Shown here piece by piece: positions 6,626 through 13,617 of a stretch of 14,613 nucleotides of DNA. The notes under the pieces were generated by a model that worked only from the letters and a program-made list of their open reading frames with translations, was not told the DNA's origin and did no database searches. Position 1 is the first letter of the stretch. The number at the start of each line of letters is the position of its first letter. The stretch spans positions 1-14,613 of the forward strand of contig CALKHU010000136.1 of assembly GCA_937991555.1 (NCBI GenBank), given 5' to 3'. The position numbers were made by a program, and so were the translations under genes. Origin of the DNA: an uncultured Caulobacter sp. Lineage in GTDB: Bacteria; Pseudomonadota; Alphaproteobacteria; Caulobacterales; Caulobacteraceae.

Positions 6626-7165
6626 ATGACCCGAACCGCCCTGCCCTTCGCCACGAAGGACGTCTCCGCCCTCGCGCGGTCGCTGCAACGCGAGCTGGCT
6701 GCGCTGGACGGCGCGCCCGGCCATGTGCAGCTGCTCAACATGCTCAGCCGCTCGGCCGGCTACCGGAACTTCCAGCACTACCGGGCCCAGCACGCGGCCG
6801 GCGCGCGCCTGGACGCTGCCCCGCCGTCGACCGGGCCGGTCGACCACCGGCAGGTCGAGCGGGTGCTGCGCGCGTTCGACGCCGACGGCCGCATGATGCG
6901 CTGGCCGGCGAAGACCGGCGACCAGCGGCTGGCGCTCTGGGCGCTGTGGGCGAAGCTGCCCCCCGAGGCGACCCTGACCGAGCGCGAGATCAGCGCCTGG
7001 CTTCAGGCGCGGCACGGCTTCGGCGACCCGGCCATGCTGCGGCGGGAGCTGGTCCAGACCGGGCTGGTGTCGCGCACCCTGGACTGCCGGGAGTACCGCC
7101 GGGTCGAGCGGAAGCCGCCCGCCGAGGCGCTGGCGCTGATCCGCGGGATCGGGCGTCAGGGCTGA
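6626..7165 (+). CDS. DUF2087 domain protein
   Basis: A 179-residue soluble protein. Residues 76-165 (VERVLRAFDADGRMMRWPAK to SRTLDCREYRRVER) match the DUF2087 pattern: a Trp/Pro motif, KTGDQRLALWALWAKLP, a LTEREISAWLQARHGFGDPAMLRRELVQTGLV helix pair resembling a winged helix, and a final EYRRV strand, so nucleic-acid binding is plausible. Residues 7-50 (DVSALARSLQRELAAL, then LLNMLSRSAGYRNFQHYRAQ) form an extra helical segment that resembles the short GYRNxQ modules found at the ends of other regulators. GTG at 6623 and ATG at 6626 are both possible; AGAGGA at 6613-6618 favours the ATG. The 3' end overlaps by 10 bp the end of the convergent DUF6265-like gene. The function is unknown. Confidence 0.85.
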   Translation: MTRTALPFATKDVSALARSLQRELAALDGAPGHVQLLNMLSRSAGYRNFQHYRAQHAAGARLDAAPPSTGPVDHRQVERVLRAFDADGRMMRWPAKTGDQRLALWALWAKLPPEATLTEREISAWLQARHGFGDPAMLRRELVQTGLVSRTLDCREYRRVERKPPAEALALIRGIGRQG

Positions 7166-7617
7166 CGCCGGTAGCGCCAGTCCACGCCCTGCAGCTCGCC
7201 GCCCGTCACGCCCTCGATGCGGGCGCAGAGGTCCTCGCCGCAGCGGCGGTAGATGACCCGTTGCGGGAAGTCATGGGCGAGGTTCTCGAACACCGCCTCG
7301 CCGGCCGGCCCTGGCCTCAGCACGAAGCGCGTCGCCGGCTGGCCTTTCACGAAGGCGGTGAAGGTCGGCCCGGCGGCCTCCGAGGTGATGGTCATGAACT
7401 CGAAGGACGACGGCTTGCCGGGCCGGCTGGTCTGGCCGACGCCGCCCATGGCCCCGTCGACGGGCGGGAGCCAGGTTTCGCGGACGGTCTTGCCGTCGTC
7501 CTCCTGGATCCAGGTTCCGGCCATCCAGGCGAGGTCTGCGACCCTGGCCGGCTCGGCGGCGACGGCGGGCGTGGACAGCAGCACAACGGCGGCGGCGGCG
7601 GCGGCGATACGCTTCAT
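7156..7617 (-). CDS. secreted DUF6265-like protein
   Basis: A 153-residue exported protein of unknown function. Residues 1-20 form a signal peptide (MKRIAAAAAAVVLLSTPAVA). The mature part begins AEPARVADLAWMAGTWIQEDDGKTV, and continues with ETWLPPVDGAMGGVGQTSR, FEFMTITSEAAGPTFTAFVKG, AVFENLAHDFPQRVIYRR and LCARIEGV, the lipocalin-like or DUF6265 series of strands (LxWMAGxW, W.PP..G.M.G, NxxHDFPQRIxYxR). The start is the ATG at 7617, with an AAGGGGGAAG site close upstream; a longer reading from 7707 would bury the signal peptide. It lies 73 bp downstream of the araC-type gene on the same strand and may belong to its operon or be its target. Its end overlaps the convergent DUF2087 gene by 10 bp. 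Confidence 0.85.
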   Translation of the reverse strand: MKRIAAAAAAVVLLSTPAVAAEPARVADLAWMAGTWIQEDDGKTVRETWLPPVDGAMGGVGQTSRPGKPSSFEFMTITSEAAGPTFTAFVKGQPATRFVLRPGPAGEAVFENLAHDFPQRVIYRRCGEDLCARIEGVTGGELQGVDWRYRRQP

Positions 7618-7690
7618 GACTTCCCCCTTGTGGTTCGCCGGCAACCGTGACGCGGCGGGACGGGCGCCGCTTGTAGGATTGCGACAGAGA

Positions 7691-8464
7691 TCAGGCGGGA
7701 AGGTCAACCAGGCTCGCCGACAGCCCCTTTCCGCCGGCGACGAACTGTGACGCCGTGCAGCCGACGAAGCGGCGGAAGTCGCGCGCCATCTGGGGATGGT
7801 CGAAGTAGCCGGCGGCCTGGGCGGCGTCGGTCCACGACTCGGCGTCGGCCTCGCGCAGGGCCTCGAACACCCGCCGGAAGCGGATGATGGACGCCAGCAT
7901 CCGCGGCGAGACCCCGACGCGAATTGCGAACCGGCGCTGCAGCGTCCGGGCGGCCAGGCCCGTCTCGCGCATCAGCGTCTCGACCGAAGCGCCCTCCTCG
8001 AGCCGCGCGACACAGTGGTCGATCAGCGGATCGGCTGCGATCGCCAGGTCGGCGATGCGCCTGGCGACAGCGTCCTGGACGCGGGCGATCCGCGAGACCT
8101 CGTCCGGCGCGGCCAGGTCGCTCAGCACCATCGGCGCGCGACGGTCGGTGACCCGGTCGAGAGACCCGCCGAGGAAGGCGTGGGCCGCGGCGGTGTGGAA
8201 CCGGACGCCGATCACGCCCGCCACGCCGTCCGCCCGCAGGTGCAACGGCCGGGTCAGCTGGCCTGCGAAGAGTACCGACGGCTGACGGACCCAGCCGCCC
8301 TCCGCCAGTTCGAGATAGGGGTCGCCGTGGTGGACGATCAGCTCGCAGCGGCCGTCCGGGGCGATGCGCTGGATCTCCGGATCCCGCCCCTCGAACACCC
8401 AGACGCAGGCGACGTAGGGCGTGAGGTCCGCGCGCGGCGCGAACTCGGCGTAGCGCGGCGTCAT
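7691..8464 (-). CDS. AraC family transcriptional regulator with DUF6597-type sensor domain
   Basis: Predicted DNA-binding regulator of 257 residues. The N-terminal ~110 residues (YAEFAPRADLTPYVACVWVFEG, then APDGRCELIVHHGDPY and PSVLFAGQLTRPLHLRADG) match the DUF6597 ligand-sensing domain common in AraC proteins of this type. The C-terminal HTH_18 domain has two helix-turn-helix units: ASVETLMRETGLAARTLQRRFAIRVGVSPRML (about 167-198) and DAAQAAGYFDHPQMARDFRRFVGCTASQF (about 215-243), including the typical AAGYxDxxxxxRxFRRxxG block. The ATG at 8464 overlaps the TGA of tadA (ATGA), so translation is probably coupled. The 73-bp gap to the downstream secreted protein gene may contain its binding site. 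The inducer is unknown. Confidence 0.92.
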   Translation of the reverse strand: MTPRYAEFAPRADLTPYVACVWVFEGRDPEIQRIAPDGRCELIVHHGDPYLELAEGGWVRQPSVLFAGQLTRPLHLRADGVAGVIGVRFHTAAAHAFLGGSLDRVTDRRAPMVLSDLAAPDEVSRIARVQDAVARRIADLAIAADPLIDHCVARLEEGASVETLMRETGLAARTLQRRFAIRVGVSPRMLASIIRFRRVFEALREADAESWTDAAQAAGYFDHPQMARDFRRFVGCTASQFVAGGKGLSASLVDLPA

Positions 8465-8928
8465 TTTCCGCGTCGCGCCCGGAAAAAGCCGCGCAGCAGG
8501 TCGGCGCTTTCCGCCGCCAGCACGCCGCCGGTCACCTCGGGCCGCCAGTGGCAGGTCGGCTGCTCGAAGAAGCGGGGTCCGTGGATCACGGCGCCGCCCT
8601 TCGGGTCGTTGGCGCCGAAGACGACCCGGCCGATGCGGGCGTGGCTGATGGCGCCGGCGCACATGGCGCAGGGCTCCAGCGTCACCACCAGCGTCAGGCC
8701 GGTCAGCCGGTAGTTGCCGAGCTTTGCGGCGGCCAGCCGCAGGGCGGCGATCTCGGCGTGGGCCGTCGGATCGTGCGAGCCGATCGGATGGTTGCCGGCC
8801 CTGGCGACGACCTCGCCCGTGGCCGGGTCGACGATCACCGCCCCGACCGGCGTTTCGCCCGCATCCGCCGCCGCCCGCGCTTCGGCCAGCGCCAGCTGCA
8901 TCGCGTCGATGTCGGAGAGGGCGGTCAC
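8461..8928 (-). CDS. tadA: tRNA adenosine(34) deaminase TadA
   Basis: Zinc deaminase that converts A34 to inosine in the anticodon of tRNA-Arg(ACG), letting it read several Arg codons; normally essential. The 155-residue product has the full signature: PVGAVIV (residues 27-33), HAEIAAL with zinc ligand H57 and catalytic E59, and PCAMCAGAI with C87 and C90, followed by ISHARIGRVVFGANDPKGGAV and the C-terminal helix SADLLRGFFRARR. The start is placed at the GTG at 8928 because the ten residues before the internal ATG at 8901 fit the length and first helix of TadA; neither start has a good Shine-Dalgarno sequence. It is divergent from rluB across 81 bp and overlaps the araC-type gene by ATGA. 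Confidence 0.95.
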   Translation of the reverse strand: MTALSDIDAMQLALAEARAAADAGETPVGAVIVDPATGEVVARAGNHPIGSHDPTAHAEIAALRLAAAKLGNYRLTGLTLVVTLEPCAMCAGAISHARIGRVVFGANDPKGGAVIHGPRFFEQPTCHWRPEVTGGVLAAESADLLRGFFRARRGK

Positions 8929-9009
8929 GTGGCGAGGTCCGGCGTTTCGTGCTTTAGAGGGCCTGTCTCGCCGGGAGGCGACACGATCCTTTCTAACGGA
9001 GCGGCCCGC

Positions 9010-10212
9010 ATGGCTGAACGCTATTCTTCCCCCGACCCTGCCGACAACGACCGCGTGGCCAAGGTGCTGGCCCGGGCCGGCGTCGCGTCGCGCCGCGAGG
9101 TCGAGCGGCTGATCGAGGCCGGACGGGTGGCGATCAACGGCCAGACCCTGACCACGCCGGCCGTGAAGGTCGAGCCGGGCGACATCGTCACCGTCGACGG
9201 CGAGGTGATCGGCGGGCCAGAGCCCGTGCGCCTGTTCCGCTATCACAAGCCGGCCGGGCTGGTGACGACCCACGCCGATCCCAAGGGCCGGCCGACGGTG
9301 TTCCAGCACCTGCCGGAGGGGCTGCCGCGGGTGATCTCCATCGGCCGCCTCGACCTGGCCACCGAGGGACTGTTGCTGCTGACCAACGACGGGGAACTGT
9401 CGCGGGCGCTGGAGCTGCCGTCGACCGGCTGGGTCCGTCGCTACCGCGCCCGGGCGTTCGGCTACGCGACCCAGGACCGTCTGGACAGGTTGAAGGACGG
9501 GGTGACCGTCGAGGGCGTCCGCTACGGGCCGATCGAGGCGCGGCTCGACAAGGCCACCGGCGACCGGGACGGCGCGCGCAACGTCTGGATCACCCTGACC
9601 CTGGCCGAAGGCAAGAACCGCGAGGTGCGCCGCGTGCTCGAGTCGATCGGCCTGAAGGTCAACCGGCTGCTGCGTCTGAGCTACGGCCCGTTCTCGCTGG
9701 GCGACCTGGGGCCCGGCGAGGTCGAGGAGGTCGGGCCGCGGGTGATCCGCGAGCTGCTCGACGGGATCGTGCCGCCGGAGGCCATGCCCAAAGGCAGCGC
9801 CGTGCAGTTCAAGGGACCGCCCGGACAGGGCCGTCGCCGGGCGTCCGGCGAGGCCGGCGGAACGCCGCGCGCCGACGAGGGGGCGACAGCGCGCCCGCCG
9901 CGCCGAGGCCAGGAGAGCGGCGAACTGAAGGGGCCGCGCCAGCCGAAGAAGCCGGGCTGGGCCAGGGCGAAGCCGAAGACGAGCCCGCACCCGAAGAAGA
10001 AGTCCCCGCCGAAGGCCGCCGGATCCGAGGCGCCGAAGAAGAAGTGGTATCCGGACCCGAAGGCCGCGAAGCCTAGTCCTGGATCCGCACGCCCGGACGG
10101 GCCGCGTCGCGAAGGGCCTGCTGGGCCGAAGGGGTCTTCAGCACCGCGAGGAAAGACCGGCGCTCGTCCGCAAGGCCCTCGGCCAGCGGGCGGTCCAAAG
10201 CGGCGCGGGTGA
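9010..10212 (+). CDS. rluB: 23S rRNA pseudouridine synthase, RluB type, with long basic C-terminal tail
   Basis: Predicted to isomerise a uridine of 23S rRNA (U2605 in E. coli) to pseudouridine. Residues 13-60 form the S4 RNA-binding domain (RVAKVLARAGVASRREVERL). The RsuA/RluB catalytic domain follows, with RLFRYHKPAGLVTT (74-87) and ISIGRLDLATEGLLLLTNDG (109-128), where D115 is the expected catalytic Asp, then EGKNREVRRVLESIGLKVNRLLR (200-222). Residues ~262-400 are a low-complexity Lys/Arg/Pro/Gly tail, presumably disordered and RNA-binding. RsuA-like paralogues cannot be fully excluded, but 23S-type RluB proteins are those with such tails. The ATG at 9010 has ACGGAG at 8996-9001. The last 140 bp overlap the convergent enoyl-CoA hydratase gene, so residues from about 355 on are encoded antisense to it. 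Confidence 0.92.
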   Translation: MAERYSSPDPADNDRVAKVLARAGVASRREVERLIEAGRVAINGQTLTTPAVKVEPGDIVTVDGEVIGGPEPVRLFRYHKPAGLVTTHADPKGRPTVFQHLPEGLPRVISIGRLDLATEGLLLLTNDGELSRALELPSTGWVRRYRARAFGYATQDRLDRLKDGVTVEGVRYGPIEARLDKATGDRDGARNVWITLTLAEGKNREVRRVLESIGLKVNRLLRLSYGPFSLGDLGPGEVEEVGPRVIRELLDGIVPPEAMPKGSAVQFKGPPGQGRRRASGEAGGTPRADEGATARPPRRGQESGELKGPRQPKKPGWARAKPKTSPHPKKKSPPKAAGSEAPKKKWYPDPKAAKPSPGSARPDGPRREGPAGPKGSSAPRGKTGARPQGPRPAGGPKRRG

Positions 10213-10873
10213 GCCGCTTGGCGTGGGCGATCCCGTCCGCGCCCCGCGCCGCAAACTCCCCGGCGATCTGCAGCGCGCGGGCCACCGGGTCCTCGGCGAC
10301 TTCATGCACCAGGCCCATCGCGCCGGCCTCGGCGCCTGTGACCGTCCGGCCGCGCAGGATGAACTCGAGCGCCCTCGCCTCGCCGATCACGCGCGGCAAC
10401 CGTTGCGTGCCGCCGCCGCCCGGGAAGATGCCGACGCGGGTCTCCGGCAGGCCGATGGCCTCCACGCCCGGCGCGGCGATGCGCAGGTCGCAGGCGAGGC
10501 TGATCTCGAACCCGCCGCCCATGCAGAGGCCGTTGATCGCCGCGATCACCGGCTTGGGGGCGCCGGCGATCAGGTCGACCAGCGCCGCGAACCAGCCGCC
10601 TTCGGGCGGACGCTCGGCCGCGGGCTCGGGCGGCGGCGCGTCGCCATGCAGAACGTCGCTGAGGACCGACAGCTCGCCGACGTCGTAGTGGCGCACGAAG
10701 ATGTCCGGCAGGCCGCCGGTGAGCACGATGCAGCGCACGGCCGGGTCCCCGGCGGCGCCCTTGATCGCGAGATACATCTCCCGCGCGCCCTCGGCGGTCA
10801 TCGTGCCGAAGGGCGGATTGGCGTAGACGACCACGGCGGCGGCGGCGCGACGCTCGACGGTGACAAGGCTCAT
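10073..10873 (-). CDS. enoyl-CoA hydratase/isomerase family protein
   Basis: Crotonase-fold enzyme of 266 residues, probably hydrating or isomerising an enoyl-CoA. The oxyanion-hole and active-site blocks are KPVIAAINGLCMGGGFEISLACDLRIA (107-133) and IGLPETRVGIFPGGGGTQRLPRVIG (140-164); E123 and E144 correspond to the two catalytic glutamates of classical hydratases. An unusual Pro/Glu-rich insertion (about residues 77-93) precedes the active-site helix. The C-terminus (ERRSFLAVLKTPSAQQALRDAA) is normal for the family, so the 140-bp overlap with rluB does not come from an overlong reading here. The ATG at 10873 overlaps the TGA of the upstream CDP-alcohol phosphatidyltransferase gene (ATGA). 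The substrate is unknown; the operon context suggests lipid metabolism. Confidence 0.93.
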   Translation of the reverse strand: MSLVTVERRAAAAVVVYANPPFGTMTAEGAREMYLAIKGAAGDPAVRCIVLTGGLPDIFVRHYDVGELSVLSDVLHGDAPPPEPAAERPPEGGWFAALVDLIAGAPKPVIAAINGLCMGGGFEISLACDLRIAAPGVEAIGLPETRVGIFPGGGGTQRLPRVIGEARALEFILRGRTVTGAEAGAMGLVHEVAEDPVARALQIAGEFAARGADGIAHAKRLTRAALDRPLAEGLADERRSFLAVLKTPSAQQALRDAARPGVRIQD

Positions 10874-11544
10874 GGGATGTCGCTCCGTTCGGCAAGCTGG
10901 CGGGACAGGCGCGCCGTCCGCCGCCAGACGGTGACAAGGCTGCCGGCCGCGATGACGCCGAGGGCGAGCAGCATCGTCTGGCCGCGCCAGCCCCACAGCG
11001 GCTCGGCCATGGCGACCAGACAGGCGACGGTCAGGGCGAACATCCGGTGCGGCTTGGCCATCGGGCCGGAAAAGTCGGCGGGGAAACCCAGGCCACGGCC
11101 GAGCTCGCGGACGTATGCGGTCAGCAATGCCAGCAGTGCGGCCAGCCAGCCGAGCCAGGCGCCGGCCGCGAGGCCCGCGGCGGCCGCGCCGTAGCCGGCG
11201 GTCACCAGGAACAGGGCGTCGGCGATGCGGTCGGGCAGCTCGTTCCAGATCGGACCGGAGGGACCGCCGCGGCCGTGCTCCACCGCGACCATGCCGTCGA
11301 GCATGTTGGCGAGCAGGCGCAGCTGGATGCCGAAGGCCGCCAGCAGCAGCCAGCCCGCGCGGGCGGCCCCGTCGCTTGTCCCGGCCATGGCGAGGCCCGC
11401 GGAGCCGACGACGGCGAAGGTGACGGAAAGGAAGGAGATGGTGTCCGGGCTCACCCCGGCCTTACCGAGGGCGGCGGCGAGCGCGCCGGCCCAGCCGGCC
11501 GACCGCGTCTTCAGCGGACGGCGATTCTCCGGCGTCTCAGTCAT
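10870..11544 (-). CDS. CDP-alcohol phosphatidyltransferase family protein, atypical motif
   Basis: Predicted inner-membrane transferase that moves a phosphatidyl group from CDP-diacylglycerol to an alcohol. The 224 residues contain about six hydrophobic segments. The signature region is ANMLDGMVAVEHGR with NELPDRIAD. Against the family motif D-x2-DG-x2-AR-x8-G-x3-D-x3-D, D83, G84, A87, D105 and the final D109 are kept. The first Asp is Asn (N80), the Arg is Val (V88), the Gly is Asn (N101), and the spacing is four residues longer. I recall a subfamily of YnbA-like proteins with this NxLDGMVAVE/NExPDRxAD form, so it is likely functional with a different alcohol. The ATG at 11544 overlaps the TGA of the upstream membrane protein gene, and its own TGA overlaps the hydratase ATG. 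Confidence 0.85.
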   Translation of the reverse strand: MTETPENRRPLKTRSAGWAGALAAALGKAGVSPDTISFLSVTFAVVGSAGLAMAGTSDGAARAGWLLLAAFGIQLRLLANMLDGMVAVEHGRGGPSGPIWNELPDRIADALFLVTAGYGAAAAGLAAGAWLGWLAALLALLTAYVRELGRGLGFPADFSGPMAKPHRMFALTVACLVAMAEPLWGWRGQTMLLALGVIAAGSLVTVWRRTARLSRQLAERSDIP

Positions 11545-11924
11545 GCGGCCCTCCCGCGGGCCCGGACGAGGCCGGCGTTGTAGATGACGGCGTAGAGGGT
11601 CGAGACGCTCCACGGCACGGCGATGGTGGCGACGACCTCCGGCGTGCCGACCAGGCTGTGGGCGAGCGTGAGCAGCGCCAGGATCGAGGCGGCGGTCAGG
11701 GCCGGCGGCACGACGAAGGCGAGCCAGCCCGCCAGCCTGCCGTCCAGCGTCTCGAGCGTCTTCTTGAGCGCGCCGGTGAGGATCCCGGAGATCGTCCCCT
11801 GGACGAGGGCGGGCGGCCAGGCCTCCGCCAGTCCGTGGGCGCGGTTGGCGAACAGCGCCCAGCCGCCCATCGCCAGGAAGCCGAAGGCGACGTGCAAGAG
11901 GCTCGATTTCAGGACTCGTTCCAT
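11541..11924 (-). CDS. small four-helix membrane protein of unknown function
   Basis: A 127-residue protein with four predicted membrane segments: residues 9-27 (LLHVAFGFLAMGGWALFA), 40-52 (LVQGTISGILTG), 65-88 (AGWLAFVVPPALTAASILALLTLA) and 95-115 (VVATIAVPWSVSTLYAVIYNA). Helix one is followed by NRAHGLAEA, and helix two by an amphipathic KKTLETLDGRL. I recall similar proteins next to lipid-synthesis genes but know of no function. It is the first gene of the minus-strand lipid operon and its TGA overlaps the ATG of the CDP-alcohol phosphatidyltransferase gene, which argues for a shared role. The ATG at 11924 fits the first helix. It is divergent from the cytidylyltransferase gene across 84 bp, where both promoters must lie; I could not place either. 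Confidence 0.8.
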   Translation of the reverse strand: MERVLKSSLLHVAFGFLAMGGWALFANRAHGLAEAWPPALVQGTISGILTGALKKTLETLDGRLAGWLAFVVPPALTAASILALLTLAHSLVGTPEVVATIAVPWSVSTLYAVIYNAGLVRARGRAA

Positions 11925-12008
11925 GCGCGGGAGCCTTGACCGGAACGCCGCGCTCGGCAACCTCCGTTCGGCGGCCCCCGGGGCGGGCGCGCGGGTCGGG
12001 AGCGAAGC

Positions 12009-12971
12009 TTGGACATCATCGCGCGCGTCTTCGCCGACCAGCATCCACACCTGCTGTGGGGCCTCGCGGGGGTCGGCGGGCTGGTCGCCCTGGGCGCCGT
12101 GGTCGCCGGGGCCCTGACCGTGCTCCGCCGCGACAAGGACTACACCGAACTGCGCCAGCGGATCTTCAGCTGGGTGGTGATGATCGCGCTGATCTCCGCC
12201 GCGCTGCTGGCCGGCTGGCCGGCGACGACGGCGCTGTTCGCGGTGGTGTCGTTCATCGCCCTGCGCGAGTTCCTGTCGCTCGCCCCGACCCGGCGCGAGG
12301 ACCGGCTGATCGTGCTGGCCGCCTACCTCGCCATCCCGGTGAACTATGCCTTCGTGGCCCTGGACATCTACGGCATCTACCTGGTGCTGATTCCGGTCTA
12401 CGCCTTCCTGATCACGCCCTGGCTGATGGCGATCATCGGCCAGACCAGGGGCTACCTCGCCAGCGTGGCGATGTTCCACTGGGGCCTGATGACCTGCATC
12501 TACAACATCGGCTACGTCGCCTACCTGATGCGGACGCCGGACTACGAACTGCCGGCCGGCGCCGCCGGGCTGGTGTTCTTCCTGCTGGTCGCCACCGAGT
12601 TCAACGACGTCGCCCAGTACGTCTGGGGCAAGCTGCTCGGCCGCCGAAAGATCATCCCCAGGGTCAGCCCCAACAAGACGTGGGAGGGCTTCATCGGCGG
12701 CTGGATCTCGACGGCCGCGCTGATCTGGTTCGCCGGTCCGCTGTTCACGCCGCTGGAGGACACCGGCCTCGCGGTGCTGGCGCTGGTGCTGCCCGTCGCG
12801 GGCTTCGCGGGCGACGTGACGATGAGCGCCATCAAGCGCGACATCGGGGTGAAGGACACCTCGCACCTGATCCCCGGCCACGGCGGCATCCTGGACCGCA
12901 TCGACAGCCTGACCTTCACCGCGCCGATCTACTTCCACCTGCTGGCCTGGTTCGCGCTGGAGACGTTCTGA
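12009..12971 (+). CDS. phosphatidate cytidylyltransferase, CdsA family (YnbB-like)
   Basis: Inner-membrane enzyme making CDP-diacylglycerol from phosphatidate and CTP. The 320 residues hold about eight hydrophobic segments and end with the complete CdsA signature at about 273-299: SAIKRDIGVKDTSHLIPGHG continuing GILDRID, fitting the S-x-x-KR-x4-KD...H-GG-x-DR-x-D pattern. The preceding VATEFNDVAQYVWGKLLGRRKIIPRVSPNKTWEG segment is also typical. The stretch DYTELRQRIFSWVVMIALIS and the overall length recall the YnbB-like paralogues rather than housekeeping CdsA; this is inference from memory. The start is a TTG at 12009 with GGGAG six bases upstream; no better in-frame start is present. Its TGA overlaps the ATG of plsC by one base (TGATG), so the two are translationally coupled. 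Confidence 0.93.
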   Translation: MDIIARVFADQHPHLLWGLAGVGGLVALGAVVAGALTVLRRDKDYTELRQRIFSWVVMIALISAALLAGWPATTALFAVVSFIALREFLSLAPTRREDRLIVLAAYLAIPVNYAFVALDIYGIYLVLIPVYAFLITPWLMAIIGQTRGYLASVAMFHWGLMTCIYNIGYVAYLMRTPDYELPAGAAGLVFFLLVATEFNDVAQYVWGKLLGRRKIIPRVSPNKTWEGFIGGWISTAALIWFAGPLFTPLEDTGLAVLALVLPVAGFAGDVTMSAIKRDIGVKDTSHLIPGHGGILDRIDSLTFTAPIYFHLLAWFALETF

Positions 12972-13615
12972 TGATCCGCTGGCTGCGCTGGCTGCTGCTG
13001 CTCATCGTCGTGCGACCGATCGCGCGGTTCCTGACCGGAGCCGACGTCACCGGCCGCGAGCACCTTCCGCTGAAGGGCCCGGCGATCATCGCGGCCAACC
13101 ACAACAGCCACGTCGACACCCTGCTGATGCTGAGCATCTTTCCGTCGAAGGCGGTGATGCGGGTGCGGCCGGCGGCGGCCAGCGACTACTTCCTGAAGGA
13201 CCCCGTGGTCGGCTGGTTCTCGCGCAACCTGGTCGGCATCGTGCCGGTGGCGCGGGACAGGGTCGCCAGCGGCGAGGATGTGCTGGCCCCGGCGCGCGAG
13301 GCGCTGGCGGCGGGCGACATCATCGTCGTCTTTCCTGAGGGTACGCGGGGCGACGCCTCCGATGAGATGTCCCGTCTGAAGAGCGGCGTCGCGCGGCTGG
13401 CCGAGGCCTTCCCCGAGGCCCCGGTGACGCCGGTGTGGATCCAGGGCGCGGGCCGCGTCCTGCCCAAGGGCGAGGTGATCCCCGTGCCGATGAACTGCGC
13501 CGTCCTGATCGGCGAGCCGCTGCACTGGAACGGACGCCGCAGCGAGTTTATGGACGGGCTCCGCGACGCGCTCCTGACGCTGAAGGACCAGGCGCCGCCC
13601 CTCCGCTGGAGCTGA
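12971..13615 (+). CDS. plsC: 1-acyl-sn-glycerol-3-phosphate acyltransferase (PlsC family)
   Basis: Membrane-associated acyltransferase that acylates lysophosphatidate to phosphatidate, the substrate of the CdsA-type enzyme encoded just upstream. The 214-residue protein has an N-terminal hydrophobic segment (WLRWLLLLIVVRPIARFL) and the family motifs: NHNSHVD with the catalytic His-x4-Asp (H44, D49), the block NLVGIVPVARDR near 86-97, FPEGTRG (121-127) for glycerol-phosphate binding, and APVTPVWIQGAGR for the last block. The ATG at 12971 uses the last base of the cdsA-like stop codon. The end of the gene contains the GGAG Shine-Dalgarno sequence of rsmD. Because a housekeeping PlsC is expected elsewhere, this copy may be dedicated to the local pathway. 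Confidence 0.92.
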   Translation: MIRWLRWLLLLIVVRPIARFLTGADVTGREHLPLKGPAIIAANHNSHVDTLLMLSIFPSKAVMRVRPAAASDYFLKDPVVGWFSRNLVGIVPVARDRVASGEDVLAPAREALAAGDIIVVFPEGTRGDASDEMSRLKSGVARLAEAFPEAPVTPVWIQGAGRVLPKGEVIPVPMNCAVLIGEPLHWNGRRSEFMDGLRDALLTLKDQAPPLRWS

Positions 13616-13617
13616 AC

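Noticed and set aside
8968..8981. TCGCC/GGCGA hairpin in the tadA-rluB gap
   Set aside because: Only a 5-bp stem in GC-rich DNA; no clear link to either promoter.
8461..9990. Long upstream extension of the tadA reading frame
   Set aside because: The part above 8928 is antisense to rluB and is rich in Arg, His, Gln and Gly. TadA proteins need only about 155 residues.
11541..12938. Minus-strand open frame of 465 codons across the divergent gap
   Set aside because: Only its last 127 codons, from the ATG at 11924, look like a protein; the rest is antisense to the cytidylyltransferase gene.
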